From Paenibacillus amylolyticus (GTDB lineage: Bacteria; Bacillota; Bacilli; Paenibacillales; Paenibacillaceae), in NCBI RefSeq assembly GCF_001570725.1, contig NZ_BCNV01000001.1, positions 1,984,001 through 2,048,000 on the forward strand: DNA of 64,000 nt. Reading direction: 5' to 3'. Position numbers and translations under genes: made by a program. The notes beneath the pieces are model-generated. The model saw only the letters and a list, made by a program, of their open reading frames with translations. It ran no database searches and was not told the origin of the DNA. Of the stretch, positions 9,179 through 18,622 are shown piece after piece (position 1 is the stretch's first letter; each line of letters opens with the position of its first letter).

Positions 9179-12076
9179 ATGCGGTCACGTAAGAAAAAGG
9201 GACTAATCCTGGTGCTTGTCCTGGCCTTGGTGCTCTCCATATGGACACTATATCCATCGCGGGATCGTAATCCGGGAACGGTACATGCGCTTGAAGACTT
9301 TGAGGCGGTATCGGGGACCGAGGATTCATTCAGTTATGAGCATTATCTGGCTGCTCATGACAATACGGCCAAACCGGATGAAATTGTACGCATCGAAGGC
9401 GAATCTTATGTTCAGGCAGAGGATGGGGAATATGAGGTTGTGCAAGGGTACGCTGGGTTAGACGGAAGTGCCGTAATTACGCCGGAAACCGGAACCATTC
9501 GCTGGGATGTTCCCGTTCGAGTGAGCGGTTTGTACAACATTCGCATTCACTATTATCCCGTAGAAGGCAAAAGCTCCGGTATCGAACGCAGGCTTGAGCT
9601 TAACGGTAAGGTCCCGTTCAGAGGGGCCGATATTCTTCTGTTTGACAGAGTATGGGGGAATCGCGAGGATAACGTCCGACAGGACGATCGTGGCAATGAT
9701 CTCAGACCAAGACAAGTGGAACAGCCCGAATGGCAGCTGACTTCCTTCAAGGACAGCGCAGGGTACTTCGAGGAACCGTTTGAGTTTTATTTTGACAAAG
9801 GCGATCAGCAGTTATCGCTTACTTCATTACGAGAGAGTATGGCAATTAATTATATCGAGTTGTACCAGGAAGATGAAGTGCCGTCCTATGCAGAGCTGGA
9901 GCAGACCTATGCCTCACTCGGCTTGAAACAAGCGGCTTCTGTCATGCTGAAAGTACAGGGGGAGGAAGCTGTCAGCAAATCATCCCCTACACTGGCACCG
10001 ATCTCGGACCGATCAAGCCCTTCACTGGAGCCCTATAATGTATCAAAAATTCGGATGAACGCCATCGGGGGCATTAACTGGAAGCTGCCGGGCGAATGGA
10101 TTGAATGGGAAATCGACGTGCCTGAAGATGGACTGTACCAACTCGCGCTTAAGGTGAAGCAGGATCAATTGCGTGGCATCTATGCCACACGCAGCCTGAC
10201 GATTAACGGCGAAGTTCCGTTTAAGGAAATGAAACGAATTCGATTTAACTACAGCCCGGCTTGGCAAACTCAGGTCTTGGGTTCGGGAGAAGATCAGCCA
10301 TATCAGTTTCATCTGGAAAAAGGGAAACACCGCATCCGAATGACGGTTACACTTGGCGACATCGCTCCACTGCTGCGGACCGTGGAATCCAGCGTGCTGG
10401 AACTGAATGAGATGTATCGCAAAATATTAATGATCACCTCCAACAGTCCGGACCCACTGCGGGATTACCAGCTGGAACAGCGTATTCCGGAGATGACGGA
10501 GGTGTTTGAACGACAAGCTGACACCTTGCGCTCCGTTGCAGATTATCTGGAAAAGGCCACGGGTGAGCAAAGTGACAAAGTGGCCGTATTGCACGCCATG
10601 GTACTGCAGCTTGAAGATATGGCGGCCAGACCAGAGACGGTTCCCAAACGTCTGGATACGTTCAAAATTAACGTAGGTGGTCTCGGCACATGGATTCTAT
10701 CGGTACGTGAACAGCCGATTACGTTGGATTACCTTGTCGTATCTCCGCCGGGTGAATCGCTGCCAAAAGCGGAAGCGAGCACCGTCCAGCAGGTGAAGCA
10801 CGAACTGGGTGCATATGTTGCCTCGTATACCGAAGATTACGACAGCATTGGCAACGTGGAACAAAAGAAGGATGCCATCACCGTATGGATCACGACTGGA
10901 CGGGATCAGGCCCAAGTACTGAAAGGCATGATCGACGATTCGTTTACCCCGGATACGGATGTGTCCGTGCAGTTACGTCTCGTACCGCCTAACATTTTAC
11001 TGCCCGCAACGCTCTCGGGGGAAGGACCGGATGTAGCCATGCAGATGGGCGAAGACATTCCGGTAAACTATGCAATGAGGAATGCAACAGCGGATCTGAG
11101 CCAGTTCCCCGATTTTGAGGAAATTTCAGGCAGGTTCCGTGAAAGCGGATTGACACCTTACCGCTACAACGACGGGGTATATGCCCTTCCGGAGCAGCAG
11201 CATTTTCCAATGCTATTTTACCGCAAAGATATTCTGAATGAACTGGGCCTCGAACCGCCGAAAACGTGGCAAGACGTATATAACGCCATCGCCGTGCTGC
11301 AGAAGCATAACATGGAGTTTTATCTACCGATAGAGGATACGCTGAACAATGCCAATCTGGTTCCGAATTCAACCTTTGCCATGTTGTTATATCAGAATGA
11401 CGGAACGTTCTACACCGAAGACCAGAAGAAAAGTGCGCTGGATTCGGAGATTTCAATGGACGCCTTCAAACGCTGGACGCAATTTTATACCAATTACAAG
11501 TTTCCGCTCAAAGCCGACTTTCCGAACCGCTTCCGTACCGGGGAAATGCCAATCGGGATTGCTGATTACACCACGTATAACATGCTGACGGTTATGGCAC
11601 CGGAAATCCGCAATCTCTGGGACTTTACGATTGTTCCGGGCACACAGCTTCCGGATGGGTCCATACGGAACGAAGTGGCCAGCGCAACAAGCGCGGTGAT
11701 GATGCTCGAAAATGCCGACGACAAGGAAGCGGCGTGGAAGTTCATGAAGTGGTGGACGGATGAGCAGACCCAGATTGAATACGGGAGAGAAATGGAAGGC
11801 CTTATGGGAGCGGCTGCCCGTTACCCGACGGCCAATATCGAAGCCTTGAAACAATTGCCTTGGCCTGTGAAGGATTATCAAAATCTCGAGAAACAATGGG
11901 AATGGGTACAGGGAATCCCGCAGCTTCCCGGAGGTTATTTCACGGGACGACATCTGGACAATGCTTTCCGCAAAGTGGTCAATGCAAATGAAAATCCACG
12001 TGAAGCCTTATCGGACTATGTGTTGTACATCGATGACGAAATTGAGTTGAAACGCAAAGAATTTAATCTGAAATAG
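9179..12076 (+). CDS. Large membrane-tethered fusion: two carbohydrate-binding-like domains plus solute-binding domain
   Basis: The 965-residue protein starts with a basic N-terminus and one hydrophobic helix (about residues 8-24) with no lipobox, so it is probably an uncleaved anchor. Residues about 70-232 resemble a CBM6/35-type beta-sandwich (RIEGESYVQAEDG, a SGLYNIRIHYYP core, an LNGKVPF strand). A second related sandwich spans about 290-405 (EWIEWEIDVPEDGLYQLALKV, then TINGEVPF). From about 560 to 950 there is a family 1 solute-binding domain (GEGPDVAMQMG, FYRKDILNELGLEPPKTWQDV). Ordinary sugar-binding proteins are 420-560 residues, so the N-terminal half is an addition. It may bind polysaccharide at the wall and hand oligosaccharides to the permeases (inference). 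Confidence 0.8.
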   Translation: MRSRKKKGLILVLVLALVLSIWTLYPSRDRNPGTVHALEDFEAVSGTEDSFSYEHYLAAHDNTAKPDEIVRIEGESYVQAEDGEYEVVQGYAGLDGSAVITPETGTIRWDVPVRVSGLYNIRIHYYPVEGKSSGIERRLELNGKVPFRGADILLFDRVWGNREDNVRQDDRGNDLRPRQVEQPEWQLTSFKDSAGYFEEPFEFYFDKGDQQLSLTSLRESMAINYIELYQEDEVPSYAELEQTYASLGLKQAASVMLKVQGEEAVSKSSPTLAPISDRSSPSLEPYNVSKIRMNAIGGINWKLPGEWIEWEIDVPEDGLYQLALKVKQDQLRGIYATRSLTINGEVPFKEMKRIRFNYSPAWQTQVLGSGEDQPYQFHLEKGKHRIRMTVTLGDIAPLLRTVESSVLELNEMYRKILMITSNSPDPLRDYQLEQRIPEMTEVFERQADTLRSVADYLEKATGEQSDKVAVLHAMVLQLEDMAARPETVPKRLDTFKINVGGLGTWILSVREQPITLDYLVVSPPGESLPKAEASTVQQVKHELGAYVASYTEDYDSIGNVEQKKDAITVWITTGRDQAQVLKGMIDDSFTPDTDVSVQLRLVPPNILLPATLSGEGPDVAMQMGEDIPVNYAMRNATADLSQFPDFEEISGRFRESGLTPYRYNDGVYALPEQQHFPMLFYRKDILNELGLEPPKTWQDVYNAIAVLQKHNMEFYLPIEDTLNNANLVPNSTFAMLLYQNDGTFYTEDQKKSALDSEISMDAFKRWTQFYTNYKFPLKADFPNRFRTGEMPIGIADYTTYNMLTVMAPEIRNLWDFTIVPGTQLPDGSIRNEVASATSAVMMLENADDKEAAWKFMKWWTDEQTQIEYGREMEGLMGAAARYPTANIEALKQLPWPVKDYQNLEKQWEWVQGIPQLPGGYFTGRHLDNAFRKVVNANENPREALSDYVLYIDDEIELKRKEFNLK

Positions 12077-12095
12077 AGGAAAGGGAGGGTAACGG

Positions 12096-13052
12096 TTGCA
12101 AGCTAAAACAACCAAGACAGCCGCCGCTCCTGCCGTTCATACCCGCCAGGTCGGCTGGTGGTCCCTATTGAAGCGGGATCTGTATCTCAGCAGGCATTAT
12201 TATGTATTGATGGCACCGTTTATGCTGATTTTTTTCTTGTTTACGGTCATTCCGGTCGGCATTTCACTCGGGCTCAGCTTTTTTCACTTCAATATGCTGG
12301 AGCTGCCGCGATTTGTCGGCTGGCAGAACTATTCCCGGCTTTTTCTGAACGATGACGTATTTCTCATCGCGCTCAAAAACACACTGCTTTTTGCCGTAAT
12401 AACAGGCCCTGTCAGTTATATAGCTTGCTTTTTGTTTGCGTGGATCATCAATGAGCTGTCTCCTAAAATTCGGGCGGTCATGACGCTGGTTTTCTATGCC
12501 CCATCCATATCGGGCAATGTTTTCTTCATCTGGTTGATCATCTTCTCGGGTGACAGCTACGGGTATATGAATGGCTTCCTGATGCGCCTTGGCGTCGTAC
12601 TGGAACCGATCCAATGGCTCGCAGACGAGAAGTATGTACTGGCAATCGTCATTATTGTACAGCTGTGGCTGAGCCTCGGAACCAGCTTCCTGGCCTTTAT
12701 TGCAGGACTGCAAACCATTGATCGTTCTCTGGTTGAAGCAGGAACCGTAGACGGGATCAAAAACCGCTGGCAGGAGCTCTGGTACATCACCTTGCCTTCG
12801 ATGAGACCGCAGTTGATGTTTGGTGCGGTAATGCAGATTACTGCTTCCTTCGCCGTAGCTGAGATCTCCATCGCACTGGCGGGTTTCCCGAGCGTGAACT
12901 ATGCGGCGCACACCGTTGTCACGCATCTGATGGACTTCGGAACCATTCGTTTCGAGATGGGGTATGCCTCGGCCATCGCAACGGTCCTGTTTGCCCTGAT
13001 GCTGGGTACAAACGTTTTCACGCAAAAAATGCTTAGAAAGATAGGTGAATGA
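12096..13052 (+). CDS. Sugar ABC transporter permease (MalF/LplB type), first of pair 1
   Basis: The 318-residue protein has about six membrane helices and the permease EAA loop (EAGTVDGIKNRWQELWYITLPSM) that docks the ATPase. TTG is the start, placed after AAGGGAGGG at normal spacing. It overlaps the next permease by four bases (ATGA), showing tight coupling. The pair would form a heterodimeric channel served by one of the two upstream binding proteins. No ATP-binding subunit is encoded in the operon; in Firmicutes this is usual, with a shared MsmX-type ATPase supplied in trans. Confidence 0.93.
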   Translation: MQAKTTKTAAAPAVHTRQVGWWSLLKRDLYLSRHYYVLMAPFMLIFFLFTVIPVGISLGLSFFHFNMLELPRFVGWQNYSRLFLNDDVFLIALKNTLLFAVITGPVSYIACFLFAWIINELSPKIRAVMTLVFYAPSISGNVFFIWLIIFSGDSYGYMNGFLMRLGVVLEPIQWLADEKYVLAIVIIVQLWLSLGTSFLAFIAGLQTIDRSLVEAGTVDGIKNRWQELWYITLPSMRPQLMFGAVMQITASFAVAEISIALAGFPSVNYAAHTVVTHLMDFGTIRFEMGYASAIATVLFALMLGTNVFTQKMLRKIGE

Positions 13053-13930
13053 CGATGACCAGCAAAGTACGTGCCGTGTTTGGCATGCCAAAAAGGCTTA
13101 ATCGGTCATTTACCGTCAGCCTGATGTTATTTGCATTGCTGGGCGTGTTCGGCTCCTTTATGGTGCTTCCGCTCATCTATGCTGTCAACAATGCATTCAA
13201 GCCGCTGGATGAGCTGTTTATTTTCCCACCACGCTTCTGGGTGAACAATCCGACAACGGAGAATTTTGCCGATCTGATCAACCTCATGGGTAATTCGTGG
13301 GTGCCGTTATCCCGCTATATTGCCAACACATTGCTCATTACGATACTTGGCACAGCGGGGCATATCCTGCTTGCATCTGCAGCGGCTTATCCGCTGGCGA
13401 AATATCGTTTTCCGGGTTCCAAAGTGTTGTTCACCATTGTCATTCTGTCCCTGATGTTCTCGCCGCATGTTACGGCGATTCCCAACTACATGGTCATGTC
13501 CTGGCTTGGATGGATTAACACTCACGCTTCCATTATTGTGCCATCACTGGCGTTCTCACTGGGACTTTTCCTGATGAAACAGTTCATGGAGCAGATTCCC
13601 GATGCGTTACTGGAGGCAGCCAAAATCGATGGAGCCAATGAATATCGTATATTCTGGAGCATCGTGATGCCCAATGTAAAGCCAGCATGGCTCACGCTTA
13701 TGATCCTGCAGTTTCCAGCATTATGGGGAACGGATGGCGGGAGTTTCATTTACAGTGAAAATCTCAAAACGCTGCATTATGCGCTCAGTCAGATTGTGCA
13801 GGGAGGGATTGCAAGAGCCGGTGTAGGTGCGGCTGTTGCCTTGCTGCTGATGATTGTACCGATCACTCTGTTTATTATCTCTCAGAGCAGTGTTATGCAG
13901 ACGATGGCCACTTCGGGCATGAAAGAGTAG
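13049..13930 (+). CDS. Carbohydrate ABC transporter permease (MalG/YtcP type), second of pair 1
   Basis: The 293-residue protein has six predicted helices and a canonical EAA loop (EAAKIDGANEYRIFWSIVMPNVKP). It begins inside the stop codon of the preceding permease (ATGA overlap), and a second ATG two codons on could also serve. Together with the preceding gene it makes the membrane channel of the first importer of this operon. Confidence 0.93.
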   Translation: MTMTSKVRAVFGMPKRLNRSFTVSLMLFALLGVFGSFMVLPLIYAVNNAFKPLDELFIFPPRFWVNNPTTENFADLINLMGNSWVPLSRYIANTLLITILGTAGHILLASAAAYPLAKYRFPGSKVLFTIVILSLMFSPHVTAIPNYMVMSWLGWINTHASIIVPSLAFSLGLFLMKQFMEQIPDALLEAAKIDGANEYRIFWSIVMPNVKPAWLTLMILQFPALWGTDGGSFIYSENLKTLHYALSQIVQGGIARAGVGAAVALLLMIVPITLFIISQSSVMQTMATSGMKE

Positions 13931-13945
13931 AAAGGAGGCAGCGAG

Positions 13946-15409
13946 GTGCGGAGAAGCACATGGAAAAAACGTAAATCGATCATCATGGGCATGATCTGCC
14001 TCCTGTTGTTCGTTCAAGAGGCGCCCTATGTGAGTGCAGACGGTAAAACGGATGCGTATCATTATTCCTTCTGGGGTGACGCAGTTCCTTCACCGGCGGC
14101 ATATGAGGCAACAACCATTATCACCGGCAAGAAGCTGAACACAACTCCTATGAAAGAGCCAAGTGACATGCATGTTACCGCCAATCAGCACGTCTTTGTG
14201 CTCGATTCGGGCAATGGCCGCATCATTGAGATGGATCGCAACTTCAAGCTGGTACGGACGATTGATTCATTTGAGCAGGAAGGCAAGGAAGATCATTTTA
14301 AAAATCCACAGGGATTGTACGTCACGGAAAAAGGCCATCTGCTGGTCGCTGATTCGGATAATCACCGGGTGGTGCATCTGGATGAACAGGGGAAGCTTGT
14401 CAAGATCGTGTCTGAACCGAAATCGGATCTGTTAAAAGCAGACTTCCAGTTTAAACCGATGCGGATTGTTATGGACAAAGGAGATCGTATATACGTCATG
14501 GCCGAAGGTGTATTTGATGGATTCATGGAGTTCAGCGCCGATGGTACATTCTCTTCCTTCATTGGAGCGAACAGAGTTCAGGTGGACCCGGTGGAGTATC
14601 TGTGGAAACGCTTCGCCACACGTGAGCAGCGCAGTCAGATGGTCATGTTCACTCCAACGGAATTTACCAATCTGGATATGGATGAAGAGGGCTTCATCTA
14701 CGCCACTAGCGGGGATCGCGGCAAAGATCCGGTCAAGAAGCTGAATGCCCAGGGTACAGACATTTTGCGCAGAGAAGGATATCAGACTCCGCAGGGTGAT
14801 TTGCTGTATACCCAGGAAGCAGGGCCATCCCGCCTGATTGATGTGGATGTGGGTGACAGTGACATGTATTCCGTACTGGATTCCAGCAAGGGCCGAATCT
14901 TCACCTACAATGGAGACGGTTACCTGCTCCATATTTATGGCGGCATCGGGAATCGGCTGGGCCAATTTAATACACCTGTTGCCCTGGAACGTGCGGGAGA
15001 CCGGATGTTAGTTCTGGATAAAGCGCTGGGTGAAATCACTGTCTTTCAAACAACCGAATACGGACGTACGCTCCACGAAGCGGTGCGCAGCTACTATAAC
15101 GGTGATGAAGATCAATCTTCGGTGCTGTTTGCCCAAGCTGCTGAAATGAACGCTAACTTGGAATACGCGTATGCGGGAATTGGCAAAGCATTGCTTCGTC
15201 AGAAGGAATATGCCGAGTCTGCGAAATATTTCAAGCGCAGCATGGAGCCAAAAGGGTATTCCAAAGCTTTTCTTTTGTACCGCAAAGAGCTGATGCGTGA
15301 GCATTTTTCATGGATGATGTCCGGTATATTCCTGGCTGTCGCTGCGATTGTCACCGTCATCATCGTTCGCAGGCAGAAAAGGAGGACTACGAATGCAGGC
15401 ATCAAGTAA
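13946..15409 (+). CDS. NHL-repeat / TPR protein with C-terminal membrane anchor, function unknown
   Basis: The 487-residue protein has a signal peptide (about residues 1-31, SADG cleavage region), then repeats of the NHL beta-propeller type (PSDMHVTANQHVFVLDSGNGRI, NPQGLYVTEKGHLLVADSDNHR, FNTPVALERAGDRMLVLDK) to about residue 372. A short TPR-like helical part (about 375-445, GIGKALLRQKEYAESAKYFKRS) precedes one membrane helix (about 456-476) and a basic tail. It should therefore face outward with the propeller free. The start is GTG, close behind GGAGGCAGCGAGG. Its stop overlaps the next gene by 17 bases. Propellers of this kind often bind sugars or proteins; a scaffold or sensor for the importer is possible, but no function is established. 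Confidence 0.75.
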   Translation: MRRSTWKKRKSIIMGMICLLLFVQEAPYVSADGKTDAYHYSFWGDAVPSPAAYEATTIITGKKLNTTPMKEPSDMHVTANQHVFVLDSGNGRIIEMDRNFKLVRTIDSFEQEGKEDHFKNPQGLYVTEKGHLLVADSDNHRVVHLDEQGKLVKIVSEPKSDLLKADFQFKPMRIVMDKGDRIYVMAEGVFDGFMEFSADGTFSSFIGANRVQVDPVEYLWKRFATREQRSQMVMFTPTEFTNLDMDEEGFIYATSGDRGKDPVKKLNAQGTDILRREGYQTPQGDLLYTQEAGPSRLIDVDVGDSDMYSVLDSSKGRIFTYNGDGYLLHIYGGIGNRLGQFNTPVALERAGDRMLVLDKALGEITVFQTTEYGRTLHEAVRSYYNGDEDQSSVLFAQAAEMNANLEYAYAGIGKALLRQKEYAESAKYFKRSMEPKGYSKAFLLYRKELMREHFSWMMSGIFLAVAAIVTVIIVRRQKRRTTNAGIK

Positions 15410-16028
15410 GCAATTGTACCAGTACCCGCTGCATCTGATATTTCATCCGTTTGACGGATACTGGGAATTGAAATATGAACGGAACCAGAGAACCTCACTG
15501 CTGATTGCTTTCATGATCCTGGTGCTTCTGGTCATCACCAAGATTTTGCATGCCCAGTACAGCGGTTTTCTCATTAATCTCAGTAATCCAAAGTACCTGA
15601 ACAGTCTGCTCGAAATGGTATATGTCATTATACCGGTACTGTTTTGGTGTGTGGCCAACTGGTCGTTAACCACATTGATGGACGGGGAAGGCAAGTTCTC
15701 CGAAATTTTCATGTCAACGTGCTTTGCACTGGTACCGTTGTTCCTCATTCATTTCCCATGGATCTGGCTGAGTCTTGTGATCTCTGCGCAGGAAACTGCC
15801 TTTTATTATTTCTCCAATGCACTCGCCGTTGCGTGGACGGTATATCTGTTATTTGTGGGGAATATGACGGTTCATCAGTACACACCAGCCAAAACGGTGC
15901 TCACGATGCTGCTGACACTTGTAGCGATGGCGTTTATGGCATTTCTGTGCCTGTTATTCTTCAGTCTTGTACAGCAGATTGTATCGTTTGTCGTAACCAT
16001 CTATCAGGAATTAGTGCTTCGGGGCTAA
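15393..16028 (+). CDS. YIP1-family-like polytopic membrane protein
   Basis: The 211-residue protein has a cytoplasmic N-terminus with HPFDGYWELKYE, typical of bacterial YIP1-type proteins, then about five hydrophobic segments (near residues 30-48, 70-90, 105-130, 135-155 and 165-195). ATG at 15393 follows AGGAGG at seven bases and lies inside the end of the NHL gene, so translation is coupled. Its position between an NHL protein and a DUF5696-type lipoprotein suggests a membrane complex accessory to the importers. No catalytic motif is visible and the role is unknown. Confidence 0.7.
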   Translation: MQASSKQLYQYPLHLIFHPFDGYWELKYERNQRTSLLIAFMILVLLVITKILHAQYSGFLINLSNPKYLNSLLEMVYVIIPVLFWCVANWSLTTLMDGEGKFSEIFMSTCFALVPLFLIHFPWIWLSLVISAQETAFYYFSNALAVAWTVYLLFVGNMTVHQYTPAKTVLTMLLTLVAMAFMAFLCLLFFSLVQQIVSFVVTIYQELVLRG

Positions 16029-16045
16029 GGGAGGAGGAATTTGTT

Positions 16046-18622
16046 ATGAAATATGCCGTAGCCAAAAAAATAACAGGAATGCTGCTCGCGGGCAGTCTGC
16101 TTCTTGGCGGTTGTCAATTCTCGCCAACACCGCTCGCTCATGAGACAGTGACTGCCGCTGATCCGACGGACTTTCCCTCCCTGCCTCCCGGAGAGAAACT
16201 GAAATCATCGTTCAGCGATGTCCGCCTTCCCGGCATGGTAGGCATTGCGCAGAATGCTGCGCTGCAGTTGTTCATTAACGAAGAGACTGCCGAGATTGCA
16301 GTGATTCACACGCAGAGCGGCCAGATCTGGCGCAGCAATCCTGCAGATCGTGAGCAGGATGGGGTTGCAGCCGGGATAAACAAAGACCTGTTGTCATCAC
16401 AAACAAAGCTCAGCTTCTTCAACAGCCTCGGACAGAGCAGCACCGTGAATTCCTTCACGGATAGTGTTGCACACAAGCAGATAAGCTACGAGGTGCTGCC
16501 AAGCGGCGTGCGGGTCCGCTACCAGTTTGGAAGCACTGAGCGATCTATAGAAGACTTGCCGATGAAGATCAGCAAGGAGCGATTTGAACAAAAGCTGCTT
16601 GCACAGCTAGACAAGGCCGGACAACGGGCCTTGAAGGTCGGCTATGCGGAAGACAAGGATGAAGGCGCTTACGTCCGGATTGATAAGGCGATGCAAGGAT
16701 TGCAATTGTCCCGGGCCTTGAAGGCTTTTGACACAGCCGGTTACACACCAGAGGATCTGGTTCAGGATCATGCTGAGTTCGGCATTGAAGAGGAACGAAG
16801 TGGACCACGGCTGTTTATGCTTACGATGGAATATGAGCTGGATAGAGAGGATCTGCTCGTGCGTGTTCCGTCCTCAGGCATTCATTTTCCGGAGGAATAT
16901 CCGATCAACAGCATATCTGTACTGGATTATTTCGGGGCCGGGGGTTCAGAAGAAGAGGGCTCCATACTGGTGCCGGACGGTTCAGGAGCGCTAATCCATT
17001 TTAACAATGGCAAGCTGCAGTATCCTGCCTATCAACAAGACATATACGGACCGGATATGACCATGAAACTGCGGGAAGCAAGTTCGAATGAAGCCAGAGC
17101 CAGGTTGCCGGTATTTGGACTGATTCGAAAAGAGGGAGCTTTCCTGGGAATCATTGAAGAAGGAGATGCCGTTGCAGTTGTGAATGCCGATATCAGCGGC
17201 AAACTGAACAGTTACAACAACGTATATCCAAGCTTCTATGTGGTTAACAAGAGCCATGTGACGCTTCAGGCAAGTGATATGGTTCGTACACTTCCGAAAT
17301 TCCAGAAGAAACCGACCGCGTCCGACTTCGTCGTTCGATATGCTTTTGTGGGGGCGGATAAGGCCTCGTACTCAGGGCTTGCATCTCTCTATCGGGATTA
17401 TCTGGTGCAAAACGGCGGACTTCCCGAGCTGAATGCCAGCAAGGAGCAGAGTAACGTTCCCTTTTATCTGCAACTGTTCGGTGGCATGACAACAAGGCAG
17501 CATATGCTTGGCATACCGTATGATTCAACGGAGGCTTTGACCACGTTTGATGAAGCCAAAAATATTCTTTCCGCCTTGACGGAGAAGAAGGTATCCAATA
17601 TTCAGGTGCGCTATGCGGGATGGCTTAACGGCGGACTTCATCATCGACTGCCGGATTCCATCCAAGTAGATGGCGCGGTAGGCGGGAAAAAGGGATTGCG
17701 GGATTTCAGCGCATACACACAAGAAGCGGGCATCGGTTTCTATCCCGATATCACTCTGCTGAATGTGCAATCCAAAAAAGGGTTTAAACCGTCCAAAGAA
17801 GCTTCACGCACATTAACTCAGGAACCGGCGGTCTTGTATCCGATGAACCAGGCCATCCAGCGGCGTGACCGGGATCGATCACCATCCTATGTGCTTTCGC
17901 CCAACATGCTGGAGGACGTGACGGCAGACATGTTAGATGAGCTGAGGTCCCTTCAAAAGGATGGACTGTCGCTAAGCCTGAATGACCTGGCAGCTCAGTT
18001 AAACAGCGATATGAATCCGAAAAAGCTGGTGGACCGAACACAAGCGCTCGGCTCCGTGAAGAAGGCACTGGAACAGATCGGGCAGCAGGCTGGCTCGCTT
18101 GTTGCTGAAGGCGGGAACGCTTATGCCCTGCCGTATGTAACTGGTCTGACAGATGCACCGATGACCAGCAGTCGTTTCAAGCTGGAGGACGAAGAGATTC
18201 CGTTCTATCAGCTCGTTGTACACGGCAGCATCGGTTATACGGGGACGCCATACAATCTCTCCACATATACCAATGCGAGGCAATATGTGCTGAAGCTGAT
18301 TGAATATGGAGCCAGTCCTTACTTTGCATGGTTCAATGCGCCAAACCATGTTGTGAAAGAAACGGATTATGATGATCTCTACGCGGCAAATTATGAGCAA
18401 TGGATCGATCTGGCTGCCGAGATCTACAACGAGGTGAACCAGGTAAACCAACCGTTTGCCGGACGTTCCATGATGTCCCATGAATCCCTGGAGGAGGGCG
18501 TCTTTCGGACAACATATGAAGGTGGCGGGTTCGTAATCGTCAATTATAACGACTTCTCTGTAGAAGTTGACAACGATACAGTGGAAGCCCAAAGCTATGT
18601 GACTGGTGGTGAGCAGCTCTGA
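16046..18622 (+). CDS. DUF5696-type lipoprotein, function unknown
   Basis: The 858-residue protein starts with a lipoprotein signal (LLAGSLLLGGC, acylated Cys near residue 21). The mature part has an N-terminal beta-rich region (LQLFINEETAEIAVIHTQSGQIWRS) and a central and C-terminal region that looks like a TIM-barrel-like enzyme fold (QVRYAGWLNGGLHHRLP, ADMLDELRSLQKDGLSLSLNDL, VHGSIGYTGTPYNLS). I assign it to the DUF5696 group from memory of Paenibacillus loci with this gene order. The ATG follows GGAGGAGG. A long in-frame upstream extension is only the shadow of the YIP1 gene. A glycoside hydrolase-like activity at the cell surface is possible but unproven. Confidence 0.7.
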   Translation: MKYAVAKKITGMLLAGSLLLGGCQFSPTPLAHETVTAADPTDFPSLPPGEKLKSSFSDVRLPGMVGIAQNAALQLFINEETAEIAVIHTQSGQIWRSNPADREQDGVAAGINKDLLSSQTKLSFFNSLGQSSTVNSFTDSVAHKQISYEVLPSGVRVRYQFGSTERSIEDLPMKISKERFEQKLLAQLDKAGQRALKVGYAEDKDEGAYVRIDKAMQGLQLSRALKAFDTAGYTPEDLVQDHAEFGIEEERSGPRLFMLTMEYELDREDLLVRVPSSGIHFPEEYPINSISVLDYFGAGGSEEEGSILVPDGSGALIHFNNGKLQYPAYQQDIYGPDMTMKLREASSNEARARLPVFGLIRKEGAFLGIIEEGDAVAVVNADISGKLNSYNNVYPSFYVVNKSHVTLQASDMVRTLPKFQKKPTASDFVVRYAFVGADKASYSGLASLYRDYLVQNGGLPELNASKEQSNVPFYLQLFGGMTTRQHMLGIPYDSTEALTTFDEAKNILSALTEKKVSNIQVRYAGWLNGGLHHRLPDSIQVDGAVGGKKGLRDFSAYTQEAGIGFYPDITLLNVQSKKGFKPSKEASRTLTQEPAVLYPMNQAIQRRDRDRSPSYVLSPNMLEDVTADMLDELRSLQKDGLSLSLNDLAAQLNSDMNPKKLVDRTQALGSVKKALEQIGQQAGSLVAEGGNAYALPYVTGLTDAPMTSSRFKLEDEEIPFYQLVVHGSIGYTGTPYNLSTYTNARQYVLKLIEYGASPYFAWFNAPNHVVKETDYDDLYAANYEQWIDLAAEIYNEVNQVNQPFAGRSMMSHESLEEGVFRTTYEGGGFVIVNYNDFSVEVDNDTVEAQSYVTGGEQL

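Noticed and set aside
12264..13091. 275-codon open frame on the minus strand
   Set aside because: It lies wholly antisense to the two permease genes, has an odd Gln/Arg-rich composition and no ribosome site; a shadow.
17999..18592. 197-codon minus-strand frame within the DUF5696-type gene
   Set aside because: Antisense to a well-supported gene, no start context and no family resemblance.
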